A DNA stretch of 64,000 nucleotides from Marinobacter sp. NP-4(2019) (GTDB taxonomy: Bacteria; Pseudomonadota; Gammaproteobacteria; Pseudomonadales; Oleiphilaceae). Position 1 is the first letter of the stretch. Each line of letters starts with the position of its first letter. Below the pieces are notes generated by a model that ran no database searches, was not told the origin of the DNA, and saw nothing but the letters and a program-made list of their open reading frames with translations. Of the stretch, positions 16,005-25,569 are shown one piece after another. A program made the position numbers and the translations under genes. The stretch spans positions 1,426,001 through 1,490,000 of the forward strand of contig NZ_CP034142.1 in assembly GCF_003994855.1 (NCBI RefSeq), written 5' to 3'.

Positions 16005-18383
16005 ATGAACGCTCAAAACAATGAAAAAAGTGATTTCGAGGTGGTACGCCAACTCGATGCATTTGACAGGAACTCAGGATCCCTTCTGGAGAGGGTGATC
16101 TTCAACAACCGTGCACTCATTCTAATGGTCTTTGCGCTGGTGACATTGTTTCTGGGCTATTCCGCCCGGGATATCCGGTTGGACGCTTCATTTGAGAAAA
16201 TGATTCCGCTGCAACACCAGTACATCGTTAATTACTATGACCACAAAGCGGATCTGTCGGGGCTGGCCAATACCTTGCGTATTGCGGTGGAAAATACCGA
16301 AGGGACGGTCATTGACGCGGATTACCTCAACACTCTGCGTCTTCTTAATGACGAGATCTTTCTGATGGAGGGCGTAGACCGCCCCTACATGAAGTCGCTT
16401 TGGACACCCGCGGTACGTTGGGTCGGAGTGACTGAGTATGGCCTGGATGGTGGCCCGGTCATTCCTGATGATTACGATGGGAGCGCCGAAAGCCTGGCGC
16501 AGGTACGGGCGAACATCGAAAAGTCCGGTGAAATCGGGCGTCTCGTAGCGAACAACTTCCAGTCAAGCATCATTCTGGTGCCGCTCAATGAGGATAGCGG
16601 CATTGAATACCGGGATCTCGTGAACCGGCTCAATGAACTGGAAGCCAAATACGAACCCATGGGCGTGAAGATCTATATTACGGGTTTCTCCAAGCTGGTG
16701 GGCGATCTGATTCTTGGGCTCGAGCAGGTATTACAGTTCTTCCTGATCGCCATCATCATCTGTACCGGAGTGATCTACGCCTACACACGGTGTGTGACCA
16801 GCACCGCTCTCGTTGTTATTTGTTCACTGACCGCCGTGAGCTGGCTGATCGGTTTGTTGCCATTGTTAGGTTACCAGCTGGATCCATACTCGGTGCTGGT
16901 GCCGTTTCTTGTGTTTGCAATTGGCATGAGCCATGGGGCTCAGAAGATGAACGGCATCATGGCGGATATCGGGCGGGGAACCCATAAACTGGTCGCCGCG
17001 CGCTACACCTTCCGACGTCTGTTTGTGGCCGGAATCACCGCGCTTCTGGCAGATGCGGTCGGTTTTGCAGTCTTGATGATGATTGATATCCAGGCGATTC
17101 AGGAACTGGCTATTGCTGCAAGCCTTGGTGTGGCGACATTGATATTCACCAATCTGGTCATGCTGCCACTGCTGTTGTCATACACTGGCGTTAACCGGCA
17201 AGCAGCCATGCGAAGCGTGGCTGAAGAGCAGCGCGACCGTAACGATGTGGATCATAAGAAACATCCGTTGTGGGAAGTCCTGGACAAGTTCACCAGGCGC
17301 AGGTTTGCCTCGGTGGCGGTGGTGGTCAGTGCTGGTCTGGCCATAGTGGGTCTGGTAATCAGCGCCGATCTGAAAATTGGTGACCTGGGCTCGGGCGCAC
17401 CGGAGCTGAGGCCAGACTCCGAATACAATATGGATAACGCCTTTATCGTTGATAACTACTCGATCAGCAGTGACATCTATGTCGTTATGGTCGAAACCGG
17501 GACCTACGAGTGCGTCAATTACGACAACCTGTTAATGGTCGAGGCGTTGGAGCGGCAGTTACAGAATCTTGATGCCGTGGAGTCAACCAATTCCTTTGCC
17601 GGGCTGAGCAAACAGTCTGCCGTCGGAATGAACGAAGGTAATCTGCGTTGGTATGAGCTTCCGAGAACACAGGGACTACTAAACGCGATTGCCACCCGGG
17701 CCCCCCGGGAGCTTTTTAACCAAAGCTGTGACCTGCTCAGTGTTTACGCTTACCTGAAAGATCACAAGGCGGAAACGCTGCAGGCTGTTGCGGATGTCGT
17801 CGAGCGTTTTTCCGCAGAGCACAGCACTGACGACATCCGGTTCCTCAATGCTGCAGGCAACGCCGGCATCCAGGCGGCGACCAACAGTGTCGTCAAGACT
17901 GCCAACTACCAGATGCTATTGATGGTGTATGCCGCCGTCATCGTGCTCGCCTACATTACCTTCCGCTCGTTCAAGGCTGTGATTTGCGCCGTTATACCCC
18001 TGTTGCTTACGTCGATCCTGTGTGAGGCGCTGATGGTTATCCTGGATATCGGGGTGAAGGTGTCCACGCTTCCGGTGATTGCCCTGGGCGTAGGGATAGG
18101 GGTGGATTACGCGCTTTATATCCTGTCGGTGACGATAGCCAGACTTCGTGCGGGGCAGTCTCTATCGGACGCCTACTATGAAGCCCTGTTGTTTACAGGG
18201 AAGGTCGTGGCATTGACGGGCATCACCCTCGGAGTCGCGGTATCCACCTGGTACTTTTCGCCGATCCAGTTTCAGGCAGACATGGGGATTCTGCTGGCCT
18301 TTATGTTTATCTGGAACATGCTGGGTGCCGGTTTGTTACTGCCAGCCCTGGCGCACTTTATGTTCAGGCAGCAGGTGCGTTAA
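16005..18383 (+). CDS. MMPL/RND-family transporter, copy 1
   Basis: The 792-residue protein shows the duplicated RND layout: a first membrane helix near 35-55, a large periplasmic loop, a block of about five helices (about 235-400), another helix near 440, a second loop and a final helix block from about 645. GVGIGVDYALYIL in the second half and VPFLVFAIGMSHGAQK in the first half are the paired motifs of MMPL permeases. Such proteins use the proton gradient to move lipids or hydrophobic molecules. No membrane-fusion or TolC gene is near, so it resembles the HpnN/MmpL group that works with other envelope partners, here DUF1302, DUF1329 and the propeller. Confidence 0.85.
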   Translation: MNAQNNEKSDFEVVRQLDAFDRNSGSLLERVIFNNRALILMVFALVTLFLGYSARDIRLDASFEKMIPLQHQYIVNYYDHKADLSGLANTLRIAVENTEGTVIDADYLNTLRLLNDEIFLMEGVDRPYMKSLWTPAVRWVGVTEYGLDGGPVIPDDYDGSAESLAQVRANIEKSGEIGRLVANNFQSSIILVPLNEDSGIEYRDLVNRLNELEAKYEPMGVKIYITGFSKLVGDLILGLEQVLQFFLIAIIICTGVIYAYTRCVTSTALVVICSLTAVSWLIGLLPLLGYQLDPYSVLVPFLVFAIGMSHGAQKMNGIMADIGRGTHKLVAARYTFRRLFVAGITALLADAVGFAVLMMIDIQAIQELAIAASLGVATLIFTNLVMLPLLLSYTGVNRQAAMRSVAEEQRDRNDVDHKKHPLWEVLDKFTRRRFASVAVVVSAGLAIVGLVISADLKIGDLGSGAPELRPDSEYNMDNAFIVDNYSISSDIYVVMVETGTYECVNYDNLLMVEALERQLQNLDAVESTNSFAGLSKQSAVGMNEGNLRWYELPRTQGLLNAIATRAPRELFNQSCDLLSVYAYLKDHKAETLQAVADVVERFSAEHSTDDIRFLNAAGNAGIQAATNSVVKTANYQMLLMVYAAVIVLAYITFRSFKAVICAVIPLLLTSILCEALMVILDIGVKVSTLPVIALGVGIGVDYALYILSVTIARLRAGQSLSDAYYEALLFTGKVVALTGITLGVAVSTWYFSPIQFQADMGILLAFMFIWNMLGAGLLLPALAHFMFRQQVR

Positions 18384-18429
18384 GGGGGGCGGTCCCTCCC
18401 CAAATGTCTTTGATAGTTTATACAAAGAA

Positions 18430-18480
18430 AATATATTATGTTGTTGACAAAATATATAATGCTGTGAGATATATATTTTA
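18430..18480 (+). promoter_or_regulatory. Promoter and operator-like element upstream of catabolic set 2
   Basis: The gap after the first RND gene is strongly AT-rich. TTGACA at 18444 is a good -35 box, with ATAT-rich candidates for the -10 about 17-19 bases on. TTGACAAAATATATAATG resembles TTGAAAAATATATAATAT at 6940, and TTGT-TG-ACAA is a short palindrome on the -35 box, so repressor binding here would block transcription. Confidence 0.5.
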
Positions 18481-18529
18481 TCCCAGCAACAACAGGCGCT
18501 GCATGCGCCCCAACAATAGGGAATGGACT

Positions 18530-19390
18530 ATGCGCTTCGTAAGTATTGAGAAGGACACAGTGCCAGGTATTGCAATCCGTGACGCTGGCGTCCTGAAAGG
18601 CTTGTACGCGAACCAGGAAGGGTATCCGGGAAGCCTTGATAGCCTGCTTCGTCAGGGCCAGGAAGCATTGGAAAGAGCAGCAGCGGTCCTGATGCGCAGC
18701 GCTGTCCTTGACGCCTCGGCTCTTAATGTAAGCATTCCACTCCATCGCCCGTCGAAGATCATATGTGTGGGGCTGAATTACGCCGATCACACCAAGGAGA
18801 GTCCTTATGACCAGCCGGACTATCCCACCCTTTTTCCCCGCTTTACTTCGAGCCTGATTGCCGACGGTGAGGCTATTGTGCGTCCAAACTGTTCGGTGCA
18901 GTTGGACTTTGAGGGGGAAATGGTGGCCGTGATTGGGCAAAAGGGGCGTCATATCCCGAAAGATCAGGCGCTCAATCATGTTGCCGGCTATTCACTGTTT
19001 AATGATGGCTCGGTGCGGGATTACCAGTTCAAGTCGCCGCAATGGACTGTCGGAAAGAATTTCGATGCTACGGGGGCGTTCGGTCCCGAATTTGTGACTG
19101 CAGACGAACTCCCGCCCGGGGCTAAAGGCCTGCAACTGACCACTCGACTGAATGGCAAGGTTATGCAAAAGGCCAACACCAGCGACATGCTTTTCGATGT
19201 GGCCAGTCTGGTGAGCATCATCAGTGGGGCAATCACACTCGAAGTGGGTGACCTGATTGTGACCGGCACACCGGCCGGGATTGGCTATGCACGAGATCCG
19301 AAAGTGTTCATGAAAGCCGGTGATGTCTGTGAGGTTGAGATCGAGGGTATTGGAGTCTTGAGCAATCCCATTGTCGATGAAGAATGCTGA
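18530..19390 (+). CDS. Fumarylacetoacetate hydrolase (FAH)-family protein, copy 2
   Basis: The ATG at 18530 has AGGGA 7 bases upstream and gives 286 residues; the open frame extends farther upstream but without a ribosome-binding site and through the promoter. The blocks IICVGLNYADHTKESPYDQP, LDFEGEMVAVIGQKGRHIPK, QFKSPQWTVGKNFDATGAFG and LIVTGTPAGIGYARDP match copy 1 nearly position for position, so the two are paralogs. It should cleave or hydrate a ring-fission product. Here it is the first gene of set 2, followed by the dioxygenase rather than the monooxygenase. Confidence 0.88.
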   Translation: MRFVSIEKDTVPGIAIRDAGVLKGLYANQEGYPGSLDSLLRQGQEALERAAAVLMRSAVLDASALNVSIPLHRPSKIICVGLNYADHTKESPYDQPDYPTLFPRFTSSLIADGEAIVRPNCSVQLDFEGEMVAVIGQKGRHIPKDQALNHVAGYSLFNDGSVRDYQFKSPQWTVGKNFDATGAFGPEFVTADELPPGAKGLQLTTRLNGKVMQKANTSDMLFDVASLVSIISGAITLEVGDLIVTGTPAGIGYARDPKVFMKAGDVCEVEIEGIGVLSNPIVDEEC

Positions 19391-19480
19391 GATGACGGCA
19401 GCCCGGCCTGAGAGCGGGGCTCTTTAATAAAACAAGAAAAGCAGCCACTCCAACGCTGCATGTAATTGGAGGACGGTACG

Positions 19481-20422
19481 ATGCCACTGAGCAAAGAGCC
19501 AAATCAGCCGACCAGGCCCGTAGGGGTACATTCACTCGATCACTTCGCACTGAATGTGCCGTGCCTGGATACCGCACGTGAGTTCTATACCAGCTTCGGC
19601 CTGGATGTCCGGGAGGAATCCGGGGTACTGGTCCTGCGATCCCATTTTGATCCCCATCCGTGGGCATACTTACATCACGGAACGCGAAAGTCCCTCAGGC
19701 AGATATGTTTTGGTGTCTATGCCAAGGACCTGCCGATCATTGAGGCGCGGGTCCGGGCGGAAGGTCTCACCGTGGATGCCGATCCGGAGGGACTGCAAGG
19801 CTTCTGGTTCCACGACTGCGACGGCACGCGGGTAGGGGTGCGTGTTGCTCCAAAAGTGACTCCGGACGGAAAAGCGTCTGCGTCCTTTGAGCCAGTGCCT
19901 GCCGGAAACCGGGGGGCGCCGTATCGTCGCCATGCTCCAAAAGTCCGTCCGCGCCGGTTGTCTCACATTCTGCTGTTCACCCGGAACCTGAATCGAACCC
20001 TGGATTTCTATTCGCGGATTCTCGGGCTTCGGCTGTCGGACCGTGCTGCAGACATTGTCGCGTTCATGCACGCCATTCATGGCGCGGACCACCACACGGT
20101 TGCGTTTGTCCAGTCGGAGGCGCCGGGATTCCATCATTGCAGCTGGGATGTCGCGTCGATTAACGAGGTAGGGCTGGGCGCCATGTTCATGGCCGATAGG
20201 GGATGGTCGGAAGGGTGGGGGCTGGGCCGGCACGTACTGGGCTCCAACTACTTCCATTACGTTCGCGACCCCTGGGGTAGCTACAGCGAATACTCCTTTG
20301 ACATTGATTATGTGCCTGCCGGAGTTGAATGGCAGTCTGCGGATCATCCGCCGGAGGACTCCCTCTATCTGTGGGGACCGGAAGCGCCGCCTGAGTTCAC
20401 CATTAATTTCGAAGCTCTTTAA
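19481..20422 (+). CDS. Two-domain VOC extradiol-type dioxygenase, copy 2
   Basis: GGAGG 8 bases before the ATG at 19481 fixes the start and a 313-residue product, identical in length to copy 1. The N-terminal domain begins with VHSLDHFALNVP and the catalytic domain with RLSHILLFTRNLNRTLDFY. The three metal ligands are kept: His in SHILLF, His in GADHHTVAF and Glu in YSEYSFDID. WGLGRHVLGSNYFHYVRDPW is shared with copy 1 almost unchanged. A weak AGCCC/GGGCT hairpin followed by TCTTTAAT lies at 19400-19421 in the gap before the gene. Confidence 0.83.
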   Translation: MPLSKEPNQPTRPVGVHSLDHFALNVPCLDTAREFYTSFGLDVREESGVLVLRSHFDPHPWAYLHHGTRKSLRQICFGVYAKDLPIIEARVRAEGLTVDADPEGLQGFWFHDCDGTRVGVRVAPKVTPDGKASASFEPVPAGNRGAPYRRHAPKVRPRRLSHILLFTRNLNRTLDFYSRILGLRLSDRAADIVAFMHAIHGADHHTVAFVQSEAPGFHHCSWDVASINEVGLGAMFMADRGWSEGWGLGRHVLGSNYFHYVRDPWGSYSEYSFDIDYVPAGVEWQSADHPPEDSLYLWGPEAPPEFTINFEAL

Positions 20423-20477
20423 CCCGGAATCTTAACCCCGAACCGTCATTACAAGAACAAAATGCGGAGAACACAAA

Positions 20478-22244
20478 ATGAATCAGCAAAACTCAGATGA
20501 CGTTTTCCAGGTCCCCGTACTCATCGTTGGTGGCGGGCCTGCCGGACTGAGTGCGTCCTTGCTGTTGTCCCGCTATGGGATCGACTCTCTCCTGATCACC
20601 AAGCATCGCTGGACGGCCAATAGTCCGCGCGCTCACATCACCAACCAGCGTACGGTCGAAGTGTTCCGTGATGCGGGGATCGAGCACAGTGTCATGGCAG
20701 CTGCGACACCCCATGATCTGATGGCTAACAACGTCTGGGCTACCAGCTTTGCCGGCCAGGAACTGGGTCGGTTACTTACCTGGGGCAATGCCATTGAGCG
20801 AAAGTCCGACTACGAGAAAGCCAGCCCTTCCTACATGTGTAATATTCCCCAGCACGTCCTGGAGCCGGTACTGGCGACCGAAGCACTACGTGCCGGTGGC
20901 GAAGTCCGTTTCAACAATGAACTGATTGACTTCAGCCAGGATGAGGAAGGTGTCACCGCGCGCATTTTTGATCGCGGTCTGCAGCGTGAGTATCGAGTCC
21001 GGGCCAATTACATGATTGGTGCTGACGGCGCACGCAGTCGCGTTGTCGAAAAGCTAGGCCTTCCGCTTGAAGGCGAGTCGGGGCTTGGTTGTGCGGTGAA
21101 TGTCTGGCTTCGGGCCGACCTCCGGCGCTACTGCGAGCATCGACCGGGCGTTCTGTACTGGATGGTTCAGCCAGGCAATGACTACTGGGTAGGCAGCGGC
21201 ACGTTCATCTGTGTGCGGCCGTGGAATGAGTGGGTGATGCTCTATATGTATGATCCGGCCGAGGGAGAGCCTGACCTGAGCGAAGCGGCTGTCACCGAAC
21301 GGGCTCGCCGGGTTATAGGTGATGAGACAATCCCGATCGAGATACTTTCAACCAGTAAATGGCAGATTAACCATGTGGTTGCGCAGCGATACTCAGAGGG
21401 CAGAGTGTTCTGCGTCGGAGATGCTGTCCACCGCCATCCCCCTGCTAACGGACTGGGCTCCAATACCTCGGTGCAGGATGCCTACAATCTGGCCTGGAAG
21501 CTGGCCATGGTGATTCATGGCCAGGCTGGCCCAGGCCTGCTGGACAGTTACAGTGAGGAGCGGCAGCCAGTTGGTCGCCAGGTCGTCGACCGTGCTATGG
21601 AGAGCGTACAAAACATGCGGCCCATAGCCGATGCTCTGGGTTTCAAAGCCGGGCAGAGCGAAGAAGAAGGTTGGGCCAGCCTCCAGGAACTCTCCACCGA
21701 TAGCATTGCCGGGCGGGAGCGTCGTGCCGAACTGGATCAGGCCATTCAATTGCAGAATTATCAGTTCAATTGCCACGGCGTTGAACTTGGCCAGCGCTAT
21801 CGAAGTGCAGCGGTCGTCACTGACGGAACCGATGAGCCGGACTATCAGCGTGACGCTGAACTCTACTACCAACCCACCACTTGGCCGGGCGCCCGCCTTC
21901 CTCACGCCTGGCTGACCGACCCTCAAGGCCATCGGGTTTCTACCCTTGATATTACCGGCAAAGGGCATTTCACGCTTTTGACCGGGCATGGTGGTGATAC
22001 CTGGTGCCAGGCGGCTACTACGATTGCCCGCGAACTCGGTATTGAGCTTCCCGTACGACGTATCGGTCCCGGTCTGGACTATGCCGACAGCTACGGCGAT
22101 TGGGCCCGGCTGCGCGAGGTGGATGAGGGCGGATGCATACTGGTAAGACCTGATAACCATGTCGGCTGGCGATCTCTCCACCCCCAGTCTTCCTGTGAGC
22201 AATTGTTGATGGAAGTGATCCAGCACCTGTTGCATCGACGATAA
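20478..22244 (+). CDS. FAD-dependent aromatic monooxygenase (TfdB-like), copy 2
   Basis: The 588-residue protein (GGAGA 8 bases before the ATG) repeats the plan of copy 1: VGGGPAGLSASLLLSRYGI for the FAD Rossmann fold, NYMIGADGARSRVVEKLG for the DG motif, GDAVHRHPPANGLGSNTSVQD for the second FAD motif, and a thioredoxin-like C-terminus with DITGKGHFTLLTGHGG. It should hydroxylate a phenolic ring using NAD(P)H. In this set it follows the dioxygenase, the reverse of set 1, showing the two clusters were rearranged as well as diverged. Confidence 0.88.
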   Translation: MNQQNSDDVFQVPVLIVGGGPAGLSASLLLSRYGIDSLLITKHRWTANSPRAHITNQRTVEVFRDAGIEHSVMAAATPHDLMANNVWATSFAGQELGRLLTWGNAIERKSDYEKASPSYMCNIPQHVLEPVLATEALRAGGEVRFNNELIDFSQDEEGVTARIFDRGLQREYRVRANYMIGADGARSRVVEKLGLPLEGESGLGCAVNVWLRADLRRYCEHRPGVLYWMVQPGNDYWVGSGTFICVRPWNEWVMLYMYDPAEGEPDLSEAAVTERARRVIGDETIPIEILSTSKWQINHVVAQRYSEGRVFCVGDAVHRHPPANGLGSNTSVQDAYNLAWKLAMVIHGQAGPGLLDSYSEERQPVGRQVVDRAMESVQNMRPIADALGFKAGQSEEEGWASLQELSTDSIAGRERRAELDQAIQLQNYQFNCHGVELGQRYRSAAVVTDGTDEPDYQRDAELYYQPTTWPGARLPHAWLTDPQGHRVSTLDITGKGHFTLLTGHGGDTWCQAATTIARELGIELPVRRIGPGLDYADSYGDWARLREVDEGGCILVRPDNHVGWRSLHPQSSCEQLLMEVIQHLLHRR

Positions 22245-22278
22245 AGCTTACTCCTTTTCCCGATAGATAACGCCTTTT

Positions 22279-22300
22279 GCCAGGTCCTTATGGACCTGGC
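22279..22300 (+). other. Perfect hairpin between monooxygenase 2 and the KstD-like gene
   Basis: GCCAGGTCC and GGACCTGGC form a 9-bp perfect stem around TTAT. It lies in a 132-base gap with no T-run after it, so it is more likely an mRNA-processing or stability element than a strong terminator. Nothing else is seen in the gap. Confidence 0.6.
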
Positions 22301-22376
22301 CAGGAAGCTTAGTGCCGCAAATAAGGTGGTTACCCCCTGCGGCTGGATTAGCAGTAAATAACTGGAGTTTCTGGAA

Positions 22377-24113
22377 ATGACCGATAAACAACAAAAACCC
22401 TCTTCCATTTCTCGGCGTCATTTCATCAAGACCAGCGGAGCAGGGGCGGCTGCCGTCGCGCTGGGCGGGTTGCCAGCAGGTTCGGTTTCGGCCACTCCGC
22501 AGGCCTATGACAGTGAACATGACATTGTTGTCTGCGGGGGCGGAGGTAGTGGTCTGCCAGCTGCACTGTTTGCCCGCTGGCTGGGCAATGACGTGGCGAT
22601 CCTCGAAAAAGCCGCAAGTCCGGGCGGTACGGCCGCCAAGGCAGCGTTCTGGTATTGGGTTCCAAACAACAAAGCGCTGCGTGACGCTGGTAACACGGAC
22701 CCCAAGCCTGAATTTATGCGCTATGTCGCACGTCTCAGTCGGCCGCAGTCCTACGATCCCTCATTGCCAAAGCTCGGTCTGAGTGACTGGGAATACGAAA
22801 TGTGTGAGGCGATCTATGAAAGTGCCTCGCCGGCTGTAGAGCTATTGGCGGAGAAGGGTGCGTTGCCTTATCGCCATGTGCCGGATGTGCCTGATTACTG
22901 GGCGGATCTGGCTGGAGAGAACGCGCCTATGGGCCGGGTACTGATCCCGAAGGATACCAGCCCCAGCATGGCCGATGGCGGCCAGGTAGCCATTCGTACC
23001 CTGACCGTAGCGGCTCGCCGGGACGGAGTAAAAATCCATACCGGCCAACGGGTTGTCGGTGTCATTCGTAATGAGAAGGGCAGAGCGGTTGGCGTAGAGG
23101 TGGCAACCGAGGAAGGGACGACACGCCGGGTGCGCGCCCGAAAGGCAGTGATTTTTGCCAGCGGTGGTTTCACTCACGATCCGGAACTGCGCCGGAATTT
23201 TCTGAGCATGCCGGTCTATGGCGGGTGCGCCGCACTCACCAATGAGGGGGATTTTGTGCGGATCTCCAGCAACTTGGGTGTGCAACTTGGCAACATGAAT
23301 TACGCCTGGTCTTGCCCAATCCTGCTGGAAAAAGCGCTGGCCAAAGATGGTTCCATGTCCGGCATTTTTACCATGACCGGCGACTCCATGTTGATGGTGA
23401 ACAAATACGGACAGCGAGTGGTTAATGAAAAGACCCTGTACAACGAAATGGTGCCTACCTTCTTCCAGTGGGACGGTACCAGAGCGGAATATCCTAATCT
23501 GGTGATGTGCTCCATCTGGGACCAGCGTGCGCAGGATCACAGCGCGAGCAAGGATTATGGTTCCCAGATCGTCCCCGACGGTACAGACAACCGCCATGTC
23601 ATCAAAGGTGAAACCCTTGAAGATCTGATCAAAGGGATAGCCGCCCGTTTACACCAATACCGGTCAGACACTGGCAACCTCAAACTATCGCCGGACTTTC
23701 TGAATAACCTCAAGGCAACCATTCACAGGTTCAACGACCTGGCACGTAATGGCCGGGATCTGGATTTTCAGCGCGGAGAGCGGGCCGTCGAGAGGATGTT
23801 CAACGGACACGTTAAGCCCGGAAGCAAATCCGGTAATCCCACCATGTATCCAATTTCCAACCGGGGGCCCTACTACGCCGCACTGATTACCGGCGGCACT
23901 CTGGATACCAAGGGCGGGCCAAGAACCAACTCCCATGGCCAGGTACTGGATTACGCCAACAAACCAATACCGGGGTTGTATGGGATTGGTAACTGCGTTG
24001 CTTCACCTTCCGGCCGGGCCTATTGGTCAGGCGGAGCCACCCTCGGGCCGATCATGGCATTTGCTTATCGGGCTGCTAACCAGGCCCATGCCGAGCCTCT
24101 CTCTCAGGATTAA
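22377..24113 (+). CDS. Tat-exported FAD-binding dehydrogenase, 3-ketosteroid delta-1-dehydrogenase-like
   Basis: The 578-residue protein begins with a twin-arginine signal (SRRHFIKTSGAGAAAVALGG), so the folded flavoprotein is exported to the periplasm. The Rossmann motif is DIVVCGGGGSGLPAALFARW at about 43-62, and the C-terminal FAD motif GLYGIGNCVASPSGRAYWSG followed by GATLGPIMAFAYRAA is typical of KstD/fumarate-reductase-like FAD_binding_2 enzymes. These enzymes remove two hydrogens next to a ketone or reduce a double bond. A cytochrome c gene starts 27 bases downstream, a natural electron acceptor. Set 1 has no counterpart. A steroid substrate is not implied by this alone. Confidence 0.8.
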   Translation: MTDKQQKPSSISRRHFIKTSGAGAAAVALGGLPAGSVSATPQAYDSEHDIVVCGGGGSGLPAALFARWLGNDVAILEKAASPGGTAAKAAFWYWVPNNKALRDAGNTDPKPEFMRYVARLSRPQSYDPSLPKLGLSDWEYEMCEAIYESASPAVELLAEKGALPYRHVPDVPDYWADLAGENAPMGRVLIPKDTSPSMADGGQVAIRTLTVAARRDGVKIHTGQRVVGVIRNEKGRAVGVEVATEEGTTRRVRARKAVIFASGGFTHDPELRRNFLSMPVYGGCAALTNEGDFVRISSNLGVQLGNMNYAWSCPILLEKALAKDGSMSGIFTMTGDSMLMVNKYGQRVVNEKTLYNEMVPTFFQWDGTRAEYPNLVMCSIWDQRAQDHSASKDYGSQIVPDGTDNRHVIKGETLEDLIKGIAARLHQYRSDTGNLKLSPDFLNNLKATIHRFNDLARNGRDLDFQRGERAVERMFNGHVKPGSKSGNPTMYPISNRGPYYAALITGGTLDTKGGPRTNSHGQVLDYANKPIPGLYGIGNCVASPSGRAYWSGGATLGPIMAFAYRAANQAHAEPLSQD

Positions 24114-24140
24114 TGGCGCCTACCGACAGGAGATATGCAA

Positions 24141-24524
24141 ATGCGTAGCACGACGAAAAAGCTAGTGATAGCGGGGCTGATTCTAGCGGGGTGGCACGCC
24201 ATGGCGCAGGGGAAAGAGATCAGCCTGCCGGAAAAACTGACGGCCAGTCATTGCGGGGCCTGCCACACCTTCAAGCGCGACGAACCACACGGAATGGGGC
24301 CGAACCTGTACGGCCTGCTAGACAGACCAGCGGGCTCAGCGCCCGGTTTTGACTACTCGGACAGCTTCCTGCAGCGGCTTGGTGGGCAACCCTGGAGCCG
24401 CGAACTTCTGGATGCCTGGCTTGCCGATACCCAGGCCCTCGCCCCAGGCAGTGCCATGACTTACTTCCAGGATGATCCTGGTAAGCGTGAGCTGATTATT
24501 CAGTATTTCGAGGCGAGTAACTGA
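24141..24524 (+). CDS. Class I cytochrome c
   Basis: Two ATG codons are in frame; the one at 24141 lies 8 bases after AGGAG while the one at 24135 is only 2 bases away, so 24141 is preferred (127 residues). A signal peptide ends near AMAQG. The haem motif is CGACH, and the Met ligand is probably in GSAMTYF near the C-terminus, with GPNLYGLLDRPAG matching cytochrome c2-like proteins. It probably takes electrons from the KstD-like flavoprotein encoded just upstream and passes them to the respiratory chain in the periplasm. Confidence 0.88.
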   Translation: MRSTTKKLVIAGLILAGWHAMAQGKEISLPEKLTASHCGACHTFKRDEPHGMGPNLYGLLDRPAGSAPGFDYSDSFLQRLGGQPWSRELLDAWLADTQALAPGSAMTYFQDDPGKRELIIQYFEASN

Positions 24525-24563
24525 GCGCGGTTTCCAATTAGTTCGAAGTGTTTGGAGGATCAA

Positions 24564-25544
24564 GTGAAACGAGTAATGAAATTTCTTATTTCCATGGTGC
24601 CACTGATGGTTGTCGGTGGACTGTTATATGCGGGTTTGTTTATCCGACCGGAACCGGCTGGTTCAAGCGTCGAGAAACCCATCTTTGAACGAGGGGACAG
24701 CTTTTACGGCATTGCTCTGCCGTCGGCGGAAGCGTTCTGGGCGGCGGGCAGCGGCGGAAAGATCGTGCACAGCACTGATCAGGGCAAATCGTGGGAGCTC
24801 CAGCCAACTCCGGTCAATGACACCTTGCAGGACATAGAAGCCTGGGATTCAGAAAGGGCCGTCGCTGCAGGAAACGACGGAGTCGTGCTGACGACGAAGG
24901 ATGGCGGCAGATCCTGGCATCAGGTTGAGGTACCTCGCTCCGACATAGCCAACAAATTCGTTCGGGTTAGAACCATGCCGGGTGGTGTCGCCTGGGTCGT
25001 GGGCGCTGGTGGTATGGCGCTGCGCTCGAACGATTTCGGCATGACCTGGGAGTCGACCGCTGAGCAGGAGGATATCTCCTGGAATGACATCTTCTTCGTT
25101 GGTCGCCGCGGATGGCTGGTTGGCGAATTCGGGAACCTCCGGGTTTCAGACGATGGAGGGAGCTCGTGGCAAGTCGTAGACAGCCCGGTGGAAGACAGCC
25201 TCATGGCGATTGCGTTCAGGGATTCGCGTCACGGAGTGGCCGTCGGTATGTCCGGGCTGGTGATGACAACCAGTGATGGCGGCAAACAGTGGACGGTCAG
25301 GGCCCCGGTTACGGCGGAACATTTGTTCGACGTGACATGGAACGGAGCGCGTTGGATAGCCGCAGGCGGAGATGGCGTTGTGCTCACCGCGGGTGCCGGC
25401 GCAAGGGAATGGAAGGCCGCACGGAGCAGTCAGCAAACGCGTCGTTGGTATACCGAAGTAACGCATCACAAAGACGGCTATTACCTTGCCGGTGCCACGT
25501 TGGCATGGGTAGAGAACGGGGCACTGAAAATCCTTAGTCACTAA
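24564..25544 (+). CDS. YCF48-like beta-propeller protein, copy 2 (intact)
   Basis: GGAGG precedes the GTG at 24564, giving 326 residues; an ATG at 24576 is an alternative. After an N-terminal membrane segment (about residues 5-30) the protein is built of repeats such as STDQGKSWELQP, TKDGGRSWHQVEVP, SNDFGMTWEST and SDDGGSSWQVVD, the BNR/YCF48 type of propeller blade with the DxGxxW core. It is anchored or secreted outside the cytoplasm. YCF48 itself helps assemble photosystem II; in bacteria such as this the related proteins sit beside MMPL transporters, with unknown function. It is the intact paralog of the broken gene at 14954. Confidence 0.82.
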   Translation: MKRVMKFLISMVPLMVVGGLLYAGLFIRPEPAGSSVEKPIFERGDSFYGIALPSAEAFWAAGSGGKIVHSTDQGKSWELQPTPVNDTLQDIEAWDSERAVAAGNDGVVLTTKDGGRSWHQVEVPRSDIANKFVRVRTMPGGVAWVVGAGGMALRSNDFGMTWESTAEQEDISWNDIFFVGRRGWLVGEFGNLRVSDDGGSSWQVVDSPVEDSLMAIAFRDSRHGVAVGMSGLVMTTSDGGKQWTVRAPVTAEHLFDVTWNGARWIAAGGDGVVLTAGAGAREWKAARSSQQTRRWYTEVTHHKDGYYLAGATLAWVENGALKILSH

Positions 25545-25569
25545 TCGAACAAAAATAGTTGGGGCCAAA

